Assembly: GCA_041392765.1 (NCBI GenBank)
Contig: JAWKLL010000002.1
Location: 124,001-188,000, forward strand
DNA length: 64,000 nucleotides
Source of the DNA: Lewinella sp041392765
GTDB taxonomy: Bacteria; Bacteroidota; Bacteroidia; Chitinophagales; Saprospiraceae
Reading direction: 5' to 3'
In this document: positions 57,679 to 64,000 of the stretch, piece by piece
Position numbering within the stretch: position 1 is the first letter of the stretch
Layout: each line of letters begins with the position of its first letter
Made by a program: the position numbers and the translations under genes
The notes under the pieces: generated by a model
The model's database searches: none
The model's input: only the letters and a program-made list of their open reading frames with translations
What the model was told of the DNA's origin: nothing

Positions 57679-59972
57679 TTAAAAAAGGAGTAACTTATGA
57701 TTTTTGAAAAGGACATACCGCAGCCCCAAGTAGAAAGTACTTCTAAAAAGCGGTTGATACACCTGAGAAGCATCGAAATAGGCACCATCAAAAGGCTCCC
57801 ATGCACCAATGATAGCATTTTCCTGCACCACATTCGTGAGGTTTTCACCACCAGTATAGATTTCCCATTTGCTGTTAGCAATCCAGTAACTTGCGTATTC
57901 AGCAACCCAAATGAAGGAGCCACCTGCGGCTGAAGCCACAAATACCGACTCCGGTATCAGGTCGATCGGGAAGTCTTTGTGAGCCAATCCATTGGTAATT
58001 GACGTTTACCCTCCAACGCTTGCCATCGTAGTCCGCAGTAGCTAGCGCCCGGTGGCGGGGTGTTTGGGGCATTTCCCTCAAACCACTGGTACGGTAAGTG
58101 GTGCGCACATCGTTGTACTTGTATGCCAGCCGAACATCCACACGGGGTACTACTTCATAGTTGACGCTGGCCATGAAACTGTTGGAAAACGAGGGGCCAT
58201 CCAACTGATAAAGGAGTAGGTCATCTATATTTTCTTCCATATCCACTACGATTTGGTGCTGAAAGTCCGTGCGATAAAAATCCAGTACTATGCTCATATC
58301 TTTGTGAGCTACATGCACGTTTTGGGTGATATTGGAGCCCCAATTCCAAGCGGATTCTAACCCCAAGAAACCGGGTTGGTCGGGTGAAGCTCCCACGACG
58401 CGCACTTGTCGGCTGCTGGGCAGTCGGTTGATGTTTTCTACGAGGATGTTGGGCGAACGCCACCCTCGGCCAGCAGAAAGACGCAGCGCGTTTCGCTGCT
58501 TAGGTTGTATTTGAGGCTCAACCGGGGCGATGCTTGCCATCCACCCAAGTTATGGTAGTCCACCCGCATACCTGCTATGGCGGTGAGGGCTTTGTAAACA
58601 GCCTTGTCGGTATAGCGTTCTTGTGTGCAGCGTGTATTCGCCATACACCCCAGCCGTGCGCTCCAAGCGATTGAAAGGTGAATCGCCCAGTATTTCGTCA
58701 AAGCGGTCGTGCTGAAGCGTTCCACCTATTGATATTTTGTGCTGGTCGTTTGCGATTCGGGTATGATAAAGGGTATTAAAGTACAAAGACTGCTGGCTGC
58801 CACTGTGCTGTAGGTTGCCATAGCGATTGTCCAACTCATGCCATGCCCCGCTGTAAATAAAGCCAATAGACTGGTGGGGTTTGGCAAAACCAAAATACCC
58901 TGTCTTGCCGAATACTTCAAATGTCGGTTGCGCTGGGTGATGATGTAGGGAAATTGCGAGACTTGCCCGTGGTCATGTACACCCAATTGGCCTGCCTCGC
59001 GCTGGTCATTGGCGGCCATAAAGCCCCACTGCCCTTCCCAGTTGCTTTCCGGATTCATCCTTACCAAACGAAACATTCCCGTCTGAGTATCCTGATCGGG
59101 CATATCCTTGAAGGTGTCGTAGTCCGTGTCATGGCGGTTACGCGTCAGGCTGTTGTGCAGGTAGGCACCTCCATACAGGCTTTTGCCCAGTTGGGTATTG
59201 AGGTGCAGATTGCCCTCGGCACGCCCCCTTGAATTGCCAAAAGATTCAGGAACACGGGCACATCGGTAGTGGGCTGCTGCAATTCAGTATTGATTTGCCC
59301 ACTCAAAGCCCCTGCACCAGATTCCAAAGAACCGCCTTTGCCAATCTGTATGCCGCTCACCCACGTGCCGGGTATCAAATCCATCGCATAGGGTATCGCC
59401 AAACCCGTGAATGCGGGTCGCTTTTCAAGGGTGAACAAGGTGTAATTTCCCCGCAAACCCAGCATTTGTATCTCCCTTGCGCCCTGTGAGCGGGTCGCCG
59501 TAAGTGAGATCTACCACGGGGCTGTTCTCGAAGCTTTCCGCCAGAGAACAGCAGGGCGCTTTGCGCAGTTCTTTGCTGGTCAGGGATTCCACGTTGCGCC
59601 CATCCAGAACGGAGGTAAAGTGGCCTTTATCGCGGGCTACTACTTCCACCGTAGTGAGAGCCGTGCCTTCTGCCAAGATGATGACGAAGGGAGACGGGAT
59701 GCGATCCTTGTGGATGACTTGCTGCTGAAACCCTACATAAGAGCAAGTAATAAGGGAATCGGCAGCACCCGGCGCAGGAAGGCTAAAAGCACCTTCCGTG
59801 TCGGTGACGGTGCCGTTGCCGGCAGCCCAGCGAACGGTAGCACCTATCAGGGGAAACCATCGGTATCATAGACAGTGCCTGCCCATTGGCCGTATAACCA
59901 CGGATGCCAACAGACCAGCACCAACAACGGCAGCAAGCGCCGTTGGAAGTTTTTTTGTATCAATAAAAGCAT
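57679..59972 (-). CDS. TonB-dependent receptor (frame broken at least six times)
   Basis: Outer membrane receptor of about 760 residues after correction. The leader MLLLIQKNFQRRLLPLLVLV precedes a carboxypeptidase-like beta-sandwich (GTVYDTDGFPLIGATV, GAADSLITCSYVGFQQQVI). The plug follows (TALTTVEVVARDKGHFTSVLDGRNVESLTSKEL), then barrel strands to the C-terminal LGLRYVLFKNHKLLLF. Frame changes are seen near 59852 (C run), 59460, 59140, 59100-59000, 58730, 58540 and 57950. Placed between a Cys-rich protein and an HMA protein, it likely takes up a metal complex. Confidence 0.75.
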
Positions 59973-60069
59973 AAGACTTTTTCCTTGTGTTAGTAAAACA
60001 AACGCAACGACCTGTCGAGGAACGGATACATTTCAAAAGGTAAAAAAGAGGGCATACAAGCCTCTGGTG

Positions 60070-60597
60070 CTAACAAAGGAAACTTTGGTAGAGGACGCGC
60101 ATGAACCGGCCATTGTTCCCAAGCGGCGGGTCGGGGCGGTACATAGGCAGTGGTGCCCGGCTTGGCAACGTGTTGGTGAACCAATCGTAAGGCTCGGTTA
60201 ATACCGCTGCGGAGCATGGCCATACAATAGCTAAAAGCAAGGGGTCGGCGGGTAAGAAAGAGGCATGAAACTGGAGCAATATAGGCTCGCTTTCCATGCA
60301 ATTGCCATCCAACCCCGCTTCCGTATGGCAAGCAGTACCTGCCGCTAAGGAGGAGGGCTGGCAACAAACGGATGACTGCTGAACCGGGCAAGTATCGCTT
60401 GGGTTGGAACAACACGCCTTGTCGGTATCGGGCGAAGGCTGGTAATGACACCCTCCTGTTGCTTCCTGCCCGAATAGTACGATACGCTCAATACCCATAC
60501 AGGCACAATACACCTTCTCCAAAGGGATGCCAATGGATACGACCATCAGGTAGGCAGCCAGCAGCGGAGATAAAAGTATATTGAATCGGCGGTTCAT
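60070..60597 (-). CDS. Cys-rich exported protein, HYC_CC_PP-like, metal-linked operon
   Basis: A 175-residue protein starting at MNRRFNILLSPLLAAYLMVVSIGIPLEKVYCACMG, a membrane or export leader followed by Cys. The Cys-rich region (GGCHYQPSPDTDKACCSNPSDTCPVQQSSVCCQPS) recalls small Bacteroidota proteins named for HYC, CC and PP motifs that are found next to TonB receptor and HMA genes; the assignment is tentative. It is 97 bp upstream of the receptor gene and likely heads the operon. Confidence 0.6.
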   Translation of the reverse strand: MNRRFNILLSPLLAAYLMVVSIGIPLEKVYCACMGIERIVLFGQEATGGCHYQPSPDTDKACCSNPSDTCPVQQSSVCCQPSSLAAGTACHTEAGLDGNCMESEPILLQFHASFLPADPLLLAIVWPCSAAVLTEPYDWFTNTLPSRAPLPMYRPDPPLGNNGRFMRVLYQSFLC

Positions 60598-60786
60598 CCC
60601 ACAAAGATACACAAGATGTGGCCGTTTGTCAATCCTCCTGTTGTGAATAGGGTGTTAAGGTGCTTTAAAAAAAACTGACAGCGAGTGGGTTAGTGCTGTT
60701 TTATCTAGGAGATGCTTATTCCACCCCGCACAAAAATGTTTAGAAAAAGTTCCATCAATAACCTCAAGCAGGCTCCTCGTGATTAG
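60598..60786. other. Short gap upstream of the metal operon
   Basis: Nothing is recognised apart from the likely promoter of the Cys-rich gene; no clear -33/-7 pair can be named. Confidence 0.4.
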
Positions 60787-61294
60787 GAGTATGCCGTGCC
60801 CCTGCCGTGCCCCGCTCCAGCCCAACGCCAAGCAGGGGTCGCGCTATCCACTCGTAGGCCGCCCCGCTAAGGCTAAGGGCGGCCACCCGTTCCTATCGCT
60901 CACGGGGGGGTTTGGTGGTGTTGGTTTTCTGGTCATGCCCAATCATATTCATGGGATATTAATTTTGGATAAACCATATGGGGAAAACGCCAACGTTAAC
61001 GTAGAGACGTTGCATGCAACGTCTCTACTGCCCTCTGGTTTTCCTGCTAACAGCAAGAAGGGAAAAATTGCAATACACCCAAAAAACGGCACAAAAAACC
61101 TAAGAAAACCTGTAACTTGCGCCTAAATCGCCACGTTCGTACAAGGAGCAAAAAAGCGATGTTCCCTTATATCAGAAAGTGGGTAGCCTAGCGGTCGGTT
61201 CGTTCAAGGGAGCTGTTGGCGCCGGACAGTGGGAGTTCCGATAGCTATCGGGAATAGTTCGTGGGGTGGGGGGCGCAGACAGTCCTTAGAGTTG
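60787..61294 (+). mobile_element. RAYT (REP-associated tyrosine transposase) relic, copy 2
   Basis: On the plus strand a GC-rich REP-like segment (from GAGTATGCCGTGCCCC) leads into FLVMPNHIHGILILDKPYG, the HUH region of IS200-like RAYT transposases with both His preserved. The C-terminal part present in copy 1 is deleted after the 28-bp palindrome (61001-61028). The remainder aligns with copy 1 through an AT/GC mixed stretch to GACAGTCCTTAGAGTTG, where both copies stop matching, 25 bp before the next gene's ATG. It has no intact transposase and is a relic. Confidence 0.7.
61001..61028. repeat. Perfect 28-bp palindrome (copy 2)
   Basis: Identical to the palindrome at 31845-31872, with 14-bp arms and no loop. 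In this copy the sequence directly after it joins to a later part of copy 1, so a deletion begins at its edge. Confidence 0.8.
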
Positions 61295-61315
61295 TGTGTC
61301 ATTAGAAAAAAGAAA

Positions 61316-62080
61316 ATGAAAAATATATCGCTAATATTGGCAATAATGCTCTTACTTGGAATTGGATGTTCAAATAAGACGACAGATAACAAACAAAACG
61401 AAATGAATTTAAAAAGCCTTTTTGGAAGAAAGACGAAACCGACAATTAATTCCGTAAAATTCGATACGTTTAATTGGAATTTAGTTGAAGATACCAAATA
61501 CAAAAAGACATGGGTTAATAACGAACAAACTGCTTTAGTCGGAATTCAATTTTTCGATAATCATCCAACAGATATTCCAGCCAAATTAAATGATATAAAT
61601 ACAATTCGAAATCACTATCGAAATATGATTGTTGAACAAATCGATGGCGGATTAATTCGTTGTGAAATTGCAAACTTAAAAGGCAACGAAGCAATAGAGA
61701 TGATAGTGAAACAGCCAAATCAACCTTCAGGAATGACTTATAACGGTTCATTTATGATTCCATTTAAAGGATACAATTTTGTAGTGAAAATGCAGGCAGT
61801 CGAAGCAGGAATGACGGGAATGCGTGAAGCAATCACTTTAGATAAATGGATGAAAGAAAATGGAGCACCAAAGACAGATGAAAATGGAAAAATGATAGGA
61901 ATGTCGAAAGACCCTTATGATGAAAATTTTACCAAAGGAAGATTGATGAATTACTCGGAAAAAGAAGAATACGATAAAGACTTTCCAAATCATCCTTTAT
62001 CAATCGTGAGAACAAAAATGAAAGAGATTAAAGAATCAATTTCATTTGCCGACGAAATAAGCAAATTGGAAAAATTTTAA
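61316..62080 (+). CDS. AT-rich predicted lipoprotein, possible integron cassette gene
   Basis: A 254-residue protein. MKNISLILAIMLLLGIGCSNKT is a lipoprotein signal. The mature part (VKFDTFNWNLVEDTKYKKTWVNNEQTALVGIQFFDNHPTDI, YNGSFMIPFKGYNFVVKMQAVEAGMTGMREAI) has no family I recognise. It is strongly AT-rich against its GC-balanced neighbours. The ATG is 25 bp after the end of RAYT relic 2 and its stop is 17 bp before an attC-like fold, the layout of an integron cassette. Confidence 0.65.
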   Translation: MKNISLILAIMLLLGIGCSNKTTDNKQNEMNLKSLFGRKTKPTINSVKFDTFNWNLVEDTKYKKTWVNNEQTALVGIQFFDNHPTDIPAKLNDINTIRNHYRNMIVEQIDGGLIRCEIANLKGNEAIEMIVKQPNQPSGMTYNGSFMIPFKGYNFVVKMQAVEAGMTGMREAITLDKWMKENGAPKTDENGKMIGMSKDPYDENFTKGRLMNYSEKEEYDKDFPNHPLSIVRTKMKEIKESISFADEISKLEKF

Positions 62081-62097
62081 AAAAGAAAAAAGACGAA

Positions 62098-62228
62098 CAC
62101 ACAACAATGCGCATACGTCAACCCAGCCATGACGTTGATTCTTCGGTTGAAAAGCCCTAAATTACGCACGTTAAAGCTTCGAGAAGAAGTTTATAAAGGC
62201 TGGGCTGCGCATGCGCGGACCGTTGAAC
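62098..62228 (+). other. attC-like recombination site candidate
   Basis: CACACAAC (62098-62105) at the left and GTTGAAC (62222-62228) at the right enclose two inner arm pairs: GCGCAT (62109-62114) with ATGCGC (62211-62216), and CCCAGCC (62122-62128) with GGCTGGG (62198-62204). Between the outer CAAC/GTTG and the inner arms are unequal unpaired spacers (3 and 5 nt), the attC pattern. GTTGAAC fits GTTRRRY. The left box is exactly complementary to GTTGTGTG at 61291-61298, as expected of a cassette that carries its own ends. Length 131 nt is within the attC range. No integrase is present. Confidence 0.5.
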
Positions 62229-62657
62229 AAACCTCCTGCAAATTTCACTCTTAACACACTGAATATCATTGCTTTAAGTTTTTGGTAGTCCTGTTTTTGG
62301 TGAAATTTTTTCACCAAAACAAAGGGTTATGAAAACGAAAGAAGGGTATGTCCATGATCTGCGAGAATGGATGGTATTGCGGAATTAAAGTGCGGCTGTA
62401 CGCTTCCCTTAAGACGCAACCATACAAAAGTAAATTTTTTTGTTCAGGTCCTCAAATTTACTAGGCACCAAAGAACCAAAACTTTAACACTGAGTGCGAA
62501 AAAAAATAAGGCATCTTCTTGTTTCATCGGTTGATAGAGGGAGGGAGCATTGTAGCTTTTCAAGCTGGCAGGATGGTAATACACAAAAGCACTGCTAACC
62601 GATACAACAAAAAGCCCTATGAAAACGTATAATGAAAGAAATTGAAAAACGTATGCT
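62229..62657. other. Non-coding stretch with one hairpin before the YciI-like gene
   Basis: Contains an 11-bp perfect hairpin, TTTTGGTGAAA at 62295-62305 and its complement at 62309-62319, with a 3-nt loop. The remainder shows no gene; a 19-codon open frame at 62328 is too short to support. Confidence 0.5.
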
Positions 62658-62954
62658 ATGAAAAATGCCTACATGGTGACTTTTGACCTACCTGCACATT
62701 TGGATGAGACTTTTATGTCGCTTATCCCCCGTCAGCGGTTTGTGGTGAATCAGATGATGGCAGAGGGGGTTATTCAGAGTTACAGCCTTTCCAATGACCG
62801 CACCTCACTTTGGGTGGTCATGGTGACCGATAACGAATTTACCCTTATGCAGGAAATCGAGCGGATGCCCTTGTTGGACTACATGACACCCCATATCTCC
62901 CATCTCATGTTTCACAATACCGCAGCTGAAGTTATGCAGTTTTCACTGAATTGA
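62658..62954 (+). CDS. YciI-like / muconolactone isomerase-fold protein
   Basis: A 98-residue small ferredoxin-like-fold protein. The alternating strand-helix order (YMVTFDLPAHLDETFMSLIP, RFVVNQMMAEGVIQSYSLSNDRTSLWVVMVTDNEFTLMQEIERMP) is that of the YciI and muconolactone delta-isomerase group. The substrate is unknown. The C-terminal 12 bp overlap the convergent nuclease-family gene. Confidence 0.65.
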   Translation: MKNAYMVTFDLPAHLDETFMSLIPRQRFVVNQMMAEGVIQSYSLSNDRTSLWVVMVTDNEFTLMQEIERMPLLDYMTPHISHLMFHNTAAEVMQFSLN

Positions 62955-64000
62955 TTGAACGGCCAGCGAGGTGAATAAGGCTTTATGATCGGAAAAGGGA
63001 CATGGATGCCTTTCAAAGTCCAACACACCAAACGATGCATCAGGCATCACATAATCGATGCGCAACCCGGGTAAAAGCCCCGAATAGGTAGTGCCCAAGC
63101 CCCAGCCCTGAGCCAAATGGGCATCTTGTAGTTCCTGCCGAAACAGTTGATATAAATACGAGGAAGGCACATCGTTGAAATCGCCACAAACAACCACGGG
63201 ATACGATGAATCAGCCACCCTTTTCATGATTTGCCGAGACTGCTCCGTTCTGATTCGATTGGAATTTCCATACTTTGCAAACATCGTGCGTACCTTCTGC
63301 CAGGTTTTGGGTTCTTGCCATTGCGCATCATTCGCCACTTGGCTTGCTATATGGCTAATACCGTTGGTTTGCAAATGAAGATTGAAGAGGCGAAACGTAC
63401 CATCAGGTGCCGACACATCTACTTGCATAAACCCGTTCACGCGATTCTCGAAGAAAAATATTTTCCCATCTTTCAAGGGATATTTTGAGAATACAGCGAG
63501 CCGCCCTTGTGGATCGAAAAAGGAGTGCGTAAGCCCCGTAGCTGCTTGGATAAGCTGACCTAGTTTTTTACCACCCTCTTTAGTAGGGAATTCCTGCAGA
63601 CAAATCACATCAGGAGATAGGGGCTGAAAAAAAGCCGCCATGTACTCGAAGGACTTTCCGCCGGGGCGGGAAGGCAGAAAACCATGTCCGTTGAGTGTTA
63701 CCAACTGGATTGGCGTGCCTTGTGTGGTTACAGAACCATCAGGGAGGGCATATATTCGCCCTATGGCATCCCAACCTAATAGCAGCGTTACCAATGATAA
63801 CCAAACAGCACTATCTCGGCGAAAGGCCCAATATATACCCCACAAACACATAATGCCCCATAAAACCGGGGTCAGTAGCCCCAACGGAGCAACTACGGCT
63901 GTATTAGACGGATCAATGACGGGCGGCAAATATGCCAGCAACGTGATGACAACGAAACCGATGTGCAATAAACGTAGCAAAGCAACAAGATTTTGTGAAC
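62943..64000 (-). CDS. Endonuclease/exonuclease/phosphatase family membrane protein, 5' end outside window
   Basis: At least 345 residues; the frame is still open at the right edge, so the start is outside. The N-terminus has two to three transmembrane helices (LLHIGFVVITLLAYLPPVI, LLTPVLWGIMCLWGIYWAF). The catalytic domain has DVICLQEFPTKEG (metal-binding Glu), VVVCGDFNDVPSSYLYQ (GDFN), RIDYVMPD and PFSDHKALFTSL (catalytic His). The substrate could be a phosphoester, nucleic acid or lipid; in Bacteroidota membrane-linked members are common but unassigned. Confidence 0.85.
   Translation of the reverse strand, partial: SQNLVALLRLLHIGFVVITLLAYLPPVIDPSNTAVVAPLGLLTPVLWGIMCLWGIYWAFRRDSAVWLSLVTLLLGWDAIGRIYALPDGSVTTQGTPIQLVTLNGHGFLPSRPGGKSFEYMAAFFQPLSPDVICLQEFPTKEGGKKLGQLIQAATGLTHSFFDPQGRLAVFSKYPLKDGKIFFFENRVNGFMQVDVSAPDGTFRLFNLHLQTNGISHIASQVANDAQWQEPKTWQKVRTMFAKYGNSNRIRTEQSRQIMKRVADSSYPVVVCGDFNDVPSSYLYQLFRQELQDAHLAQGWGLGTTYSGLLPGLRIDYVMPDASFGVLDFERHPCPFSDHKALFTSLAVQSIQ

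Noticed and set aside
60779..61126. A 115-codon open frame as an intact gene
   Set aside because: It holds only the HUH segment of a RAYT between a GC-rich REP-like head and unrelated sequence; the rest of the transposase is missing, so it is a relic.
1..64000. CRISPR arrays, rRNA or tRNA genes
   Set aside because: I looked for regular short direct repeats with spacers and for tRNA/rRNA signatures and saw none; the short repeats found are palindromic and dispersed.

Overview
The window is a Bacteroidota chromosome segment. The evidence is several proteins ending in type IX secretion (T9SS) sorting domains, including one gliding-motility-type (CHU_C) C-terminus; A-rich leaders in place of strong Shine-Dalgarno sites; a -7 box of the TAnnTTTG type; DUF2490, head-GIN and YceI secreted families; and the pheT / coiled-coil / zapA / rny order. 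A Saprospiria or Chitinophagia-like lineage is plausible, but this is inference. No rRNA, tRNA or CRISPR array was seen.

Layout. 1-2.1 kb: start of a short-chain dehydrogenase, then an MlaE/MlaF lipid transport pair. 2.2-3.9 kb: a methyltransferase and a YfiT-like DinB protein. 4.1-9.1 kb: housekeeping run pheT, small coiled-coil protein, zapA, a snap-back repeat plus a candidate small RNA, rny. 9.3-12.6 kb: mfd. 12.6-13.8 kb: repeat-rich gap. 13.8-28 kb: secreted and envelope functions (T9SS metalloprotease, head-GIN protein, AlkB alkane hydroxylase, M14 peptidase, DUF2490 protein, two YceI proteins flanking a porin, GH16 glycosidase). 28.4-32.1 kb: AT-rich accessory island with a secreted Cys-rich protein, a 612-residue protein carrying a HEPN-type RNxxxH motif, and a REP-associated transposase (RAYT) relic. 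32.3-34.8 kb: PadR-PspC-membrane protein operon. 35-37.1 kb: aspartoacylase-like enzyme and a YeeE/YedE sulfur transport pair. 37.2-45.6 kb: a probable inorganic-carbon uptake locus (SulP transporter, DabA, DabB) followed by a porin. 45.7-52.5 kb: lipoproteins, phosphoesterase, DUF4956 membrane protein translationally coupled to a CotH-beta-helix protein, RlpA-SPOR protein. 52.6-57.1 kb: alpha/beta hydrolase, fumC, CHU_C protein. 57.2-60.6 kb: metal-linked operon (Cys-rich protein, TonB receptor, HMA protein). 60.8-62.2 kb: second RAYT relic, an AT-rich lipoprotein gene and an attC-like fold. 62.6-64 kb: YciI-like protein and an endonuclease/exonuclease/phosphatase protein running off the end.

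Many genes, including the near-universal mfd, are broken by single-base or two-base frame changes, several of them in homopolymer runs, while each fragment remains well conserved. I read these mainly as consensus errors in an unpolished assembly and annotate each such locus as one gene with its break points. DabA differs: it is cut by an in-frame TGA with a conserved tail behind it.

The most unusual feature is a pair of dispersed repeats in opposite orientation (31.4-32.1 and 60.8-61.3 kb). Each holds a decayed RAYT transposase and the same perfect 28-bp palindrome, and each ends about 25 bp before the start codon of an AT-rich gene that looks acquired. The second of these genes is followed by a fold with integron attC architecture whose outer 8 bases are complementary to the gene's upstream boundary.
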